Shown: positions 11,904 through 22,322 of the stretch, one piece after another
How positions within the stretch are numbered: position 1 is the first letter of the stretch
Layout: each line of letters opens with the position of its first letter
Source: Trachythela sp. YZ-2020
Lineage: Eukaryota > Cnidaria > Anthozoa > Malacalcyonacea > Clavulariidae
Assembly (NCBI GenBank): GCA_016169945.1
Contig: JADLSH010000127.1
Span: forward strand, 436,501-500,500
Direction: 5' to 3'
Length of the DNA stretch: 64,000 nucleotides
Made by a program: the position numbers and the translations under genes
The notes under the pieces: model-generated
Seen by the model: the letters and a program-made list of their open reading frames with translations, nothing else
Told to the model about the DNA's origin: nothing
Database searches by the model: none

Positions 11904-12300
11904 CATTCACGGCTCTGACCGGTTATTAACTCTTGCGCACAAGTGTTCCTACGGTGACTTAGGGTTACTCCACTTGAGTCCTATTTAGAAAAGTACAACA
12001 GCAATTATACCTTAGAAGAAAATTGATTGTTCTACTTCCTAAGCCAAAGACCGACTTTCTAAAAAGATCGATCAAGCTGCTGTATTGTGGAACTCAATAG
12101 ATAATAACACAAGAGCCAAAGACGATATTAACAAATTTAAATGTGAAATACGAAAATTAGTATAATATAGTAGAAATAGATTAGGAATAATTAATAGATG
12201 ATAGCTAATATATATATAACTAATATAGAAATAGACTTAATTTTAATATATAATGTAAATGCACGACCACATCAGCAACGCTGTAAACTTTATCGTGTTT
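11904..12300 (+). pseudogene. LINE reverse-transcriptase remnant, right half
   Basis: Joined across one copy of CATTCA, the frame from the left half continues as WKSLKDIH followed by RLLTLAHKCSYGDLG. After a frameshift, RKLIVLLPKPKTDFLKRSI and AAVLWNSI are readable, typical of CR1/L2/jockey-like LINE C-termini. An AT-rich 3' region follows up to the next element. It is non-functional. Confidence 0.75.
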
Positions 12301-12575
12301 AAAGTGCCCATGTCATAAAATGGGAGTTTACATTAATAGAATCTCCTTGAAACGTAGATCATGAAAATACAAATCAGATTTAAAATTGAGCTTGTTTTCA
12401 CGGAGTAATAAGGCAATGAAATTTGAAAATTTCAAATTTTAACGGCAAAAGTTTTTGAAAACCGCGAAGGTGGGAAACTGGTAACTAATACGTCACAATA
12501 GGAACCCATTGCCTACTCGGATAAGTGAAAAGTATATAAATGTAAAGGGAGAATCGCGATCAAGCCCGGTAAAAA

Positions 12576-13490
12576 ATGTCGTAAACGAGTTCAGGTACAG
12601 AAAATAATAGCTACCAAAGCGATGACTCCGATTGGAACTATATTCCCGGGCAGTATCAAATCGAGAAACCGAGTGAAATCGATGAAAACACCGTTGACGC
12701 GAAGTCGAGCGAAGTCAAGCAGCGATCACGGACAAGACGTCTTCCGTATATAAATAATGAACTCGTTGCTGACGAAGAATGGCTCGCAAAATATCGCGAA
12801 AAAGAGCAACAAATTGTACGACGAACGTCTCAAGGAACTACATGCAGCGAAGAGTTGATGGTATAGAATATAAAATGGTAAATATTTCACTTTGATTTTG
12901 TTGCGTAACATGGGTTTCGCGACTCGTGTATTTGTCTCTACATGTACAATATTCAAATTACAAAATTAATATAATATTTCAGGTGTAAATGTGACAATTG
13001 TCGCATTGAGACTAAAGAGTGTCAATGTTGTATAGAAAATGAGGAGTGCGTCGATTATTTAAACAGTGACATTGTCCCGTCAAGTTGAAGTCCCGCCATC
13101 ATGTATTGTCAAGCATCCTTGGTTTAAAATAGCTTATGTCTCGATATCTGGGCCCTCCGTTTAGCAGCAACGAGCAAGAAAGAAGCCAGAATATCGCCAA
13201 ACAAGCACACAAGATAGGTAAATAATGCTTTATTTGATATCAACACGTTGTCATTGATATATATATTTATACATGTCAATACACAAATACACGTTTTATT
13301 AAAAAGACGGAGCACAGCAAATAGAAGCTTTGTGTGGATGGTTTATGGGCGTCTATAGCTAATACCACGCGCGTATGAGAAAATAAGGAGGAAGTTTATG
13401 CCTGCTCTTGATGAAGACTTTGTAGGATTTGTAGAGGAGGACAGCTCTTATGTTGATACCATAGACTATTGTTATAATATACCTATTTAT
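12576..13490 (+). pseudogene. Decayed P2X7 C-terminal-domain-like gene
   Basis: Exon 1 (12576-12877) starts with ATG but has a TAA at codon 3 (12582-12584) and a TAG at 12864-12866. It otherwise reads QSDDSDWNYIPGQY and LVADEEWLAKYREKEQQ. Exon 2 from 12983 gives WCKCDNC across the splice, then ECQCC, the zinc-ligand pattern of the intracellular domain of P2X7 receptors (ballast domain), which also occurs alone in many invertebrate repeat families. A frameshift near 13080 separates this from CIVKHPWFKIAY. Further on, SFVWMVYGRL and IPRAYEKIRRKF match the later part of the domain with one stop between. No channel-forming P2X segment is present. Several independent breaks make it a pseudogene. 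Confidence 0.65.
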
Positions 13491-14204
13491 GTGTATATAA
13501 CTTTTTTTAATTTTGATCTTTTATGTGCTTTATGAACCACATATATATATATATATTTTACTCTGTATAGATATAGCATTTGAAATTAAAATTTGTATCT
13601 GAGATTTTCCCTGCAGTGCGTGCGTGTCGGTATATTTGTACAATGTGTTACATGGCGTGTAGGATGATTACTTCTGACTTGCATTTCGTTTCACTGCATA
13701 TTGAGTCATTTCATGGTAGTTTCAATTGAATATTGTTTTCAAACGTTTGTCAAAAATGTTACTTTAATTCTTACACACCGTGATAGATAACAACAGTATA
13801 AAAGCATTTTAGCAAGTATAATTCTATAATCTGCGAAGAAATCTGAAACATTAGACGGGTTTTCCCTGTAGAGCGTACAAAATATATCAAAAAGACAAAA
13901 TACAATAAAATATTGTATGTACGTTTTTAATTATTTTATAATCATTGACATTGTATCGTATTTTGCTTTTATTGTTATAAACTTGTTCCATGTTTTTCTT
14001 CCTTTATTAAATAGGTATAACCAACACAACCACTAGTTTCAGTTGAAATATCATTATTATAAACAATCAACAAACACAAGGAGAGTTTTATAATTTACTG
14101 CTGTGTCAAATTACTGCTACATTGTCTGTTTAAAATAATACAGTTCATGTTGTACATCCTTTGACGACGCAACCAAATGGTTTTGATACGCTATTTCACT
14201 CATA

Positions 14205-14583
14205 TCCTCACGATTTTGTGCTATTTCTAGTGAGTAGTGACTCCATCGGCTGTGGCTCATTTACATTTATTGCGTGACTATGACCAACACCAGCAGACTG
14301 CATCGAAATAGCTTCTTTTACAACCTATTTAAATAATATATTTGTGACTAAAATTGGTCATATATTAAAACGATTGACAAACGAAATTTACCCTTAACAG
14401 AAAAACAAAATAGAATCAGAAATTTGAAAGTATTGTACCTACCATTCTTTTGGCTCTCGCAGACAGCGATTTGTAGTCGGCAGTAGTTGTGTATTTTGGA
14501 ATTGCATCGACGCAAATTTCGTCGGCAGCTAACTTCGGTTTTTTACCAGAGAGACCAGAAAACATTTCAGTAGAATCCTCCAT
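14205..14583 (-). CDS. Small two-exon gene, function unknown
   Basis: On the minus strand ATG at 14583 opens a frame beginning MEDSTEMFSGLSGKKPKLAA and ending at a good donor (ATG|GTAGGT) at 14443. A possible second exon from about 14323 reads VVKEAISMQSAG and stops at about 14205. The product would be about 86 residues, Lys/Ser-rich, with no recognisable domain. It faces the P2X7-like pseudogene inside the same TIR-bounded segment, so it may be the other gene of that element. It could also be fortuitous. Confidence 0.35.
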
Positions 14584-15288
14584 CGTATAGTGTGCAGAAC
14601 GGAAGAGTTTGATCCCATTTTGCTTGTTTTAAGCGCACGAAATCAATCCACTGTTTGCCGACTCGTGTCTCCTCTTCGATTCGGACCTCTCATCTCCAGC
14701 AAATGGTATAAAATGAAGTGAAATGCCTTCCTTTGTATCTGTTGAAATGCCTTCCTTTGATCAACCTTGGATCAACCTCATACTACACATCTATTCGGCA
14801 TTTTTTCCAGTTTCGCGATTTTATTTGCACTGTTGCCTTCCAGAGGTTGCCTTCTATATGATAGTACACGTAATAGTGTTTTCTATATTGTACGTTGAGT
14901 TGGACGAGTTCCTATTGTGACGTCAAACGCACAATTTCGTACCAGTCTCTTTTGCGCGGTTTTCAGATTTTTCACAACACGAAATTCAATGTTTAAACGA
15001 CAATAACTTTTAAACTATAATTCCGATTTCAATTCTGTTTTAGAACTTACTTACTAATTTAAACCATAGATTTCAAAAATGCAAAGTCTCATTTTATGAC
15101 ATGGGCACTACTACTAAATGAATTTTGTTTCTGATAGTTTTTAGTGACAGTAAATAGCTCTTAAACATATCTTTCTTGAGAAAGTGAAAAACAAAACAGG
15201 CACAGTATCAGTCAGCCTAGCCTGCAAGGCAGGTGCTTGCTGGTTGGGAAAGGCAGTAACCCCAAAAAGCACTTGCCTCGCAGACTAA

Positions 15289-15673
15289 GGCCCCGTTTAC
15301 ATGAGACCGGGACGAAGTCAAACCGGGACGATTTCGTTTCAGTCAGTATTATTTATAATAGATGTTTACATGAGACCGGGACGAAAAACACTCAGACCGG
15401 TCTGAAGTCATCCCGCTCGCTGGACCGAACCGACTATCTTCAGACCGGGACGAATTCAGAGCGGGATGAATGTAAACACAAATTATTTTCAGACCGGTCT
15501 GAATTTTGATACTAAACAACGGTGAACAAGATTAACAGCATCAATTGTGGAATGCACATTTGATATACGCAATAGAGTGTGTAATGCTTTTCGTATCGGT
15601 CTCATGTAAACCTACTGACAATTTCAATTTTCATCCTGCTCTGACTTCATCCCGGTCTCATGTAAACGGGGCC
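15289..15673. mobile_element. TAA-flanked MITE with internal repeats
   Basis: The ends are GGCCCCGTTTACATGAGACC and GGTCTCATGTAAACGGGGCC. TAA lies on both sides (15286-15288 and 15674-15676). The interior repeats GACCGGGACGAA and GACCGGTCTGAA motifs, several of them palindromic. It is a PIF/Harbinger-like non-autonomous element of 385 bp. The open frame across it comes only from the repeats. Confidence 0.9.
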
Positions 15674-17011
15674 TAAGGTCAGCTTTGGTAAGCATGGTCT
15701 TGGCATGATGCAACTGCTAAGTCATGCAATTGTGTTAAATTGTAATAAGGGCTGGACAGCAAGGAGGGTGACAACCCCTGAGCATTTTCTTAAAATCGCT
15801 GAAAGATAGTTGATTAACTAAATAAATAAACTAGAACAATCTTTTTTAACCATGAGAGCCTTTTATTTAAGTGAACTGTATTACAATTGATTAAAAAGGT
15901 TGAAGGAAATCTAATTACAGCAACAAAAGGGTGGAAATATGTTGGCAACCTAAATTCACCCACTCAATATTTCATTTGGAATTCACAAACATGTCTGTGA
16001 GAAATTAAATATGCATTTCATTAGGATCAAAGGTCATTCATGCATGTTCACTAGCCTAAACTTTATAATTATGCTATATCAGATTGACTTTGACCCTTGC
16101 ATAAAAGACCAAGTATCTTATTGAAAGACTCTTTCAAATATAAACAATAAATTGTACAAAATATTCACATGATCATCACATGCTTGGCACTCATGGTATG
16201 TATAAAGAATGCGATTATGTTAAATAATTACCAATGGGCTAAATATGCAATATTTCTGGTCAGTATATCTGCTTTTAAAAACACATAGAATGACTTTGCA
16301 GTATATTATAGAGTATATCATATATACATTTATGTTAAGTGCTAGTCACTAGCATAAATAGAAGTCTGATTTTTCAAGACACCTTTGCCTGTTAGCCAAA
16401 CAAAGTCGATGAATGCACAAAAGAGCTACAAATATTATTATTATGTAAATTATAGCATGCACAGTCAAGCATGTGTTATTTTATTTAAATTTGTTGCCAA
16501 TATTTTTCCCTGTCAATATGAAGAAATCACCTGGATATATGAAATATATATCCTGTTTGAAGCGTTATATACATAAAAGAGAGCCATTATTTACCAACTA
16601 TTGTTTTTGAGATCGTTATCTCAAGCCTACCTTCAAATAATCAAATGCAAATTGCCACTTTTTTATAGCAATATTTCAGCTGCACGAAACATGAAATCTT
16701 AAAAACATTATATTAATAGCCGCATATAAGGCTGTATATTCAATTAAAACTCATCAAATTCTGTACCGAATATATACATTTCTGTACTAACATGTACGTG
16801 TTTTTACTAAATATTTTGGAGTTAAAATGCGGGAAAAGAACAAGACATAATTTATACAAGAACGAATATTAAATTTCTAGTATTTGAGCTCTACTTTAAG
16901 CACCCAAACTGACCTTTCAGCCACGATTCACACTTGCATAAAACCGATTTTAAACACCCCCACATGCATACTCCTAATATTTACAAATCCTCTACAAAAT
17001 CATATTAATAC
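15674..17011. other. AT-rich stretch 3' of the ACSBG exon
   Basis: If the ACSBG-like gene continues to the left, this is intron. No further acyl-CoA synthetase exon, no other coding exon and no clear repeat was found here. Confidence 0.55.
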
Positions 17012-17389
17012 CTTTATAAAACCTTTTGCAGCGGTTCTGCAATCATCCATGTATTGTGAGTAAGTCCATTTCTGCCATTGATCGTTTCGTTTCACTGCAA
17101 GGGCTACACAATCGCCCGCTTTCTCGACAGTCCGTTTAAACAGCTCGTGAACTGTTATTGGTGTACTGTTATCGTGTTCTGTAATTCCTACACGTAATTT
17201 GACAGCTCCATCGCGGGCAGTCGTCCAGTAATCTTCTGCTGGGGCTACGAGCTCGCCTTCACTCGAAGTGGCCGGTTTTGAGCCGTTTTCTGTCGCGATT
17301 TCGCTACCGATTTCCTTCGATTCCGACTTACTGTCTATTAACACATCGGAGACAGATACAGTCGCATTAATCTCTGCAGCTTCTGCCAT
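17012..17389 (-). CDS. ACSBG: ACSBG-type long-chain acyl-CoA synthetase, first coding exon
   Basis: Start ATG at 17389; the exon ends at a donor (AAG|GTATTA) at 17012, giving about 126 residues. After a Ser/Glu-rich leader the sequence reads EDYWTTARDGAVKLRVG, then TPITVHELFKRTVEKAGDCV and YSQYMDDCRTAAKGFIK. This is the opening of the AMP-binding domain of the bubblegum (ACSBG) subfamily, which activates long-chain fatty acids to acyl-CoA with ATP. The catalytic AMP-binding motif and all later domains are missing. No downstream exon is recognisable between here and position 1, where two transposon segments now lie. Either the first intron exceeds 17 kb and the gene runs off the window, or this is an orphan exon. 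Confidence 0.75.
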
Positions 17390-18062
17390 TTTATGTTGTT
17401 TATATTCGTTTTACTACGACTCAAATTACTACGTTTGTGAAAAATATTTGCGGGTTGTGGCTCAATTATAATTTGGACCCCCCCCCTTGATAGTCCACCC
17501 TCATCACCACCCACGTTCGCCCCAGGCGTAAACAAATTCGACACGCTCTAGAGAAATACTTTGTGGTAGTTTTGGAAAACTCGAAATGGCAGTTAACAGA
17601 ATGAGAAAATAATGCTAATTGTTTTCATTATATATAGTAGTCTTGTAATTGGAGGCAAATATATAAAATTGAGAGATGTAGATTAATTTTCTTGCTCCTA
17701 TAAGTGTCGACATTTCTGAAGTTGACCAGCATCTGCTGCCTGGTAAACTTCGAATCACAAGCCAAGCCGTTTATCCTGGCGGCACTTATCATCTTTTACT
17801 GTGGTCCGAAAAAGACAAGATAGCTCCACAACTTCTTGGACTGAAGAACGCAGAAACTGATTATCATAAGATGAGTAAAAAAGAATGCAAGTCTAAAGTA
17901 TCATGATGTTATTGTGTCATGGAACCAAACAGTTTATCACTTGATTTTCACGAGGTGTAGTCATGATGTGTAATGTTGCAGTTACTTTTATATTTTTATT
18001 ACCTTGAACTTCACAACCGAAATTCTACTTCAACGCTCATTAAAGAATCAGTGGATTTATTT
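17390..18062. other. Spacer between PTAR1 and ACSBG exon
   Basis: It contains a copy of the family-C MITE (about 17600-17745) and AT-rich DNA. Minus-strand AATAAA signals near 18055 and 17995 may serve as PTAR1 polyadenylation sites. The ACSBG promoter should also lie here, just right of 17389. Confidence 0.5.
17600..17745. mobile_element. Family-C MITE copy
   Basis: It shares GAGAAAATAATG, AATTGAGAGATGTAG, TCTTGCTCCTATAAGTGTCG and GTTGACCAGCATCTGCTGCC with copies near 27768, 34150, 58485 and 59083. Intact copies of about 180 bp begin GCAGCAGATGGTGGTCAAC and end with its inverse, so these are foldback MITEs. Confidence 0.65.
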
Positions 18063-21000
18063 CTAAGTTCTCTTTGACAATTTCTTACAAAAATACTGAA
18101 TCCATTTTAAATGCGACTTGGCAAGATCTGACTGTCGAAAGAGCTCTAGACATTTATCATTTGTTTCCACGATAGTCCGTTGACAAAATTCCATCTCATG
18201 AGAAATAGATATTATTTCTCCCTTGTCCAAATTTCGACAAGATTCGCAGCATTCAGACATTATTTCATCTTCTTTTTTCAAGTCTTTGAGGAGCTTAGAT
18301 CTGTCTATAGTTTGTTCTTTTTGATCATCTTTATTTTGCCAAATTATAAGACAAGAACGACAAGGAGGAAATTTGGTTGACCAAAAGCTCATCACGAATC
18401 GCCTAGAGAAAAAAAGTTTATAGTTTTTGAAATTCGTGTTGGTTTTGAAACAAACAAATTATATAATAATTATACAATAGATCTAATCAGCTAACGCCTG
18501 TTTATGCCCGACGTTGCGAGTTGCCACCCAATTCACTCACATATACAATTTAAATACTTCGTTACCTCTGTTCCATTCTATGCTTACATTATCAGAACAG
18601 TGGTAACTAGGCATGTGAGTTATCTGAAAATGTGAATTGAGGGGTGACAGACATAAACATGTGTTAACAGATTAGGCTGCCTATTAGTGCAAATTACCTG
18701 TGATACCATACTGTTTCAAACACTGGGTAATGTTTTAAAAGTTCATCTGTAAATTTGAATTCTTCCAATAATAGTTCTTTTGCCTTCGTTAAAGAGCTAA
18801 AATTGTAGTTCATATTATCCAATTAGAAACAATTAAATGATAATTAGTAGCAATTAATATAAACTGGTTTTAGTAACAAGCACAATGACCAGATATGAGA
18901 CGAACTATGTTCCTCCAGACAGATCGTCCGTCTCTGTTATAAATCAGGCCAATTACTTACCAAGACACTGCAAGTTTTTTCAACAAGTGTTGTCTAAAAT
19001 GATAAACACAGTTATCTGACACATGACTCCATAACCAATCCTTGATAGAGTTCAGTTCTTCTTCAAGCCACGTTATCTTGTCAAACATGAAGTAATCAAC
19101 TAACCAACATCGCTGATCCCAAGTTATGTAGTTATCGTGGTACCTCTCAGCGCACAATAAAGTCAGGTCTAATTCATCCTGGAGAAACTGTGGTGTTTCC
19201 AAGAATTGCACTTTCTTTTTTTGTAACATGTTTATAAGCCACCGCCTACACTAAACAATAAGTGAAGAATAGAATTAAGTATCCATTCAATAGCGTGTGG
19301 ACAGCTTGCGGACAACTTGCGGATAACGTGCGAACAACGTGCGGATAGCGGTAGTGTTCGGACAACGTGCGGATAGCGTGCGGACAACGTGCGGATAGCG
19401 TGCGGACAACGTGCGGATAGCGTGCGGACAACGTGCGGATAGCGTGCGGACAACGTGCGGATAGCGTGCGGACAACGTGCGGATAGCGTGCGGACAACGT
19501 GCGGATAGCGTGCGGACAACGTGCGGATAGCGTTCGAACAACGTGCGGATAGCGTGCGGACAACGTGCGGATAGCGTGCGGACAACGTGCGGATAGCGTG
19601 CGGACAACGTGCGGATAGCGTTCGAACAACGTGCGGATAACGTGCAAACAACGTGCGGATAGTGTTCGAACAACGTGCGGACTACCTCTCTCAATAGTGC
19701 TTAGTAAAGCCAATCTTATACATGTATATTAGCGATACTGAAAGATATTAAATTGACAATCAATCACTAAATACCTATGTGAAAAAGTTTCCGCACTACG
19801 TGGATGTTTTCTTAAGACCAAAGCACAAACGTCTAGCTCAGCCTTTGCATATTTCTCTATCTGGCTTGTTATATAACACTTCCTAAAATTTAATGGAACA
19901 AAACGTTTGCTTAAAGTTTCCATTTGTTCAAATGAAAGAAAGATTTTCAACAGTTTTCGTCGATTGTCAAATGTTACCTTAAGTTCCAAATTGTATAGTC
20001 TTCTGAATGAAGAAGCAAAATAACCCGACTTAAATCCATTAAATGAACGCCTAAAACCACATTTAGTTTGTGTCTTAATTTATACTGGATAGCTCTATAA
20101 CTTCTAAACTGTTATCCCTAGACGTTAAGTAAGCTGTAAGCGTCATCCCTTATTGATCCAGTGTTTATACTGGAAAACAAAACCAGAGTTGCTGGAGAAA
20201 TCTTGCAATATTTGGTAGAATCAAATTGGAAGCACTCTTCTCACATGTGACTGTAAAATTGTCTGTGTAAGACGTATCAATCCAAAGAGCAAACTTCACC
20301 TTCATCATCCTCTGTCGCCACACACTTGCACTTTCTTGCCACCATCAGCTCACCATAAACATAGCAAAACAAGTCTTTGACACACCAGGAGAAAATTCCA
20401 AGTCTATTTTCATCAAGGACAAAGGGACAGCTTTTGCCTTCAGGTTTAATTGAAGGAATGATATCAAACTCTTCACTGAAAAGAATTAGGAATCCTACAG
20501 GCTTATACTAAGTCTGGCTCAGAAGAAATGTAGGCTTGCCTTCTGTGGCATTCAATGATGGAAGTTATCAAATGAATTATCCCGTATCAGAATTTAATAG
20601 CGTGTAAAAGAAAACATCTGTAGAAACCTTCACCAAAAAGGAATTAAAAATATATCTTTGCAAATTTGAAGATGCAAATTTCAGTACACAAGATATGACA
20701 ACGGAAGATGACATTTTTAAATAGCAATTGCGACATATATAAGATAGTAAAATAGTAATTGCTACATATATTGTGTACATTATTCTATATAAATATGCAT
20801 AACAGTATCAGGGATGGATCCAGCATGATTTGATAGGGGGGGTGCCAGGGGTGATTTAGTTAGCTGTTTCACAAAAGCCTTTGGCGCGCTCACGCTAGGG
20901 GCATGCCCCTGAAAATTTTTGAATTCTAGAACCTCGAAATGGCATTTCCTGCAATCTGGGTGATTTCTGATATTTGAACAACAGAGTTGGACTTCTGGTT

Positions 21001-21539
21001 AGTCTCTATTCTGTGGTCTGACTACTCACTACGTTTGAATCTACACAAAATATTGGGAATGTGATTAAGATTTTTAATGAAAAGCCACGTCGAATTGCAC
21101 CGTAGTGACTGCAGGAAGTTGCTAGTCGTGATTGACTATATTTTGAATTGTTATTCACTTATCACCATGTTATTAGTTATTACTCAAAGTCTCAAATTAC
21201 TGTCTCTTATTTTGTCTCATAATATAATTTTTGTTCGAACAATAGCCTTGCATTTGATAGGGAAATTGTTCAAATTTGCACCCCCCTTGGCCAATCCTTG
21301 GGGGGGTGCGCACCCCCCCGGTGGATCCATCCCTGAACAGTATTCTATTATATTTGTAATTTGACAATTTTGTAGTGTTTAAACAGAACAAAATATAATT
21401 AATGGGTATTTGAAGAGACTTTTAAAGACACAGTTTCCATTACTTACATATTCGTGTTAGTATTAAGAACTCTATTTATTTCTTCAAAATAATAAACACC
21501 ATTTTCTTCCGAAGAAAAATTTGCCTTTGGTTCCGCCAT
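18063..21539 (-). CDS. PTAR1: Protein prenyltransferase alpha-repeat protein PTAR1
   Basis: Six exons: 21448-21539, about 20326-20475, 19775-20002, 18961-19245, 18698-18796 and 18063-18402. Total is about 397 residues, close to vertebrate PTAR1. Family blocks are visible in order: FVLDENRLGIFSWCVKDLF; then LRKHPRSAETFSHRRW across an exon junction; then AERYHDNYITWDQRCWLVDY with HVSDNCVYHFRQHLL; then HYPVFETVWYHRRF at the last junction. These are prenyltransferase alpha-subunit helical repeats, which pair with a RabGGTase-type beta subunit in geranylgeranylating SNARE and related proteins. Junction phases agree except at the exon 2 donor (GTGAGC at 20353 or GTGTGT at 20325), which I could not settle. 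An intron carries a 22-bp minisatellite. Confidence 0.88.
19308..19690. repeat. 22-bp minisatellite in a PTAR1 intron
   Basis: Two alternating 11-mers, GTGCGGATAGC and GTGCGGACAAC, repeat about 15-17 times as a 22-bp unit with few substitutions. Because 22 is not a multiple of three and the unit lacks stops on the minus strand, all three minus frames stay open. Those frames are artefacts. Confidence 0.95.
20095..20260 (-). mobile_element. SINE family A fragment
   Basis: TATACTGGATAGCTCTATAA, TTATTGATCCAGTGTTTATA and a GCTGGAGAAATCTTGCA block match the body of the dispersed family-A SINE. No tRNA head is visible here. It lies next to the second PTAR1 exon. Confidence 0.6.
20809..21335. mobile_element. 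hAT-type MITE with 8-bp TSD, second copy
   Basis: The ends are CAGGGATGGATCCA and TGGATCCATCCCTG. AACAGTAT is duplicated at 20801-20808 and 21336-21343. It shares subterminal blocks with 2118-2490 in inverse orientation (GGTGCGCACCCCCC, GCAGGAAATGCCATTT / AAATGGCATTTCCTGC) but is 154 bp longer. It lies in the first PTAR1 intron. Confidence 0.92.
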
Positions 21540-22322
21540 CTTGTAGAACTTCTATACGTCATGTTAGCTGCAACATAATGGGACGAGGATCACACTACAG
21601 CTGACCCAAGACAATATACCAGCAAACAAATGGTATTTGTGTATTATGACATATCAAAGTCGCTTTATTATCAAACTTAATTTAGTTTTCTTTAAGCAAA
21701 CTGCTGAAGCCACAAATAGCATTATAGCAAAAATACACGACATTAATGATATTTGGTGAGAAACATGAACTGAAAGTTTATGTAAATCAGGTCGATTTTG
21801 TATCAGATCTACAAGCTCCTTCACGGTCATGATTTTCTTTCTGTTTTCTTGAATTATTGATGAGAATTATAGGGTAGTAAGTATACTTTGCAATAAAAGT
21901 TTACCGTGGAACATTTGATCGTGACTATTTCTCTAACGACAGTTACGATCATATGGAAAGCAGGGTTTGTAGAAGTAGTGAAGCAAAATATTCAATTCAT
22001 GTAAACTCTCGCTTGCCAACTCTCCTCCTCGTTGACCAGGGCTCTACAATAATACACTTGAACTGGCTTACCGACAAATGACCGTATTTGGAACTATTGA
22101 AGTTGGACAGTTTGTGGTAGTTTGTGCGACTTAAAATTAGTGCATTTTGTAACTGAGTAATATAGCTTTGTTCAACTTCTGTATTTACTGTGTGTGATTA
22201 GAGAAGTCAATAAATGTTTTTGCATATACCTTCAGTGTTTTCGTTGAATTGTACAAAATGAATGCCTGTTGCACAAAACTGTTCAAAATTTACAAATTTT
22301 ATATTATCTTTTGTTAAAATAT
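21540..22322. promoter_or_regulatory. PTAR1 upstream region
   Basis: This separates the PTAR1 start (21539) from the stop of the C1orf43-like gene (22323) on the same strand. It must hold the PTAR1 promoter and the 3' UTR of the upstream gene. No specific element is recognisable. Confidence 0.4.

Larger units (their letters stand above)
12303..15109. mobile_element. TIR-bounded segment with P2X7-CTD pseudogene
   Basis: AGTGCCCATGTCATAAAATG at 12303 is matched by its reverse complement ending at 15109. The 2.8-kb interior holds a decayed plus-strand gene (12576-13490) and a small minus-strand gene (14205-14583). No convincing target duplication is visible (flanks GTTTAA and ACTACT), so the precise ends and superfamily remain open. 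It lies in the 3' part of the LINE remnant. Confidence 0.6.

Noticed and set aside
15237..15509. 90-residue frame with repeated HETGTKS-like motif
   Set aside because: It falls across a TAA-flanked MITE and its internal repeats.
19308..19690. Possible CRISPR-like regular repeat array
   Set aside because: Two alternating 11-mers with no unique spacers, in an animal intron.
19232..19713. Three overlapping minus-strand frames of 135-155 residues with RTLSARYPHVV-type repeats
   Set aside because: They are translations of a 22-bp minisatellite in all three frames, lying between two PTAR1 exons.
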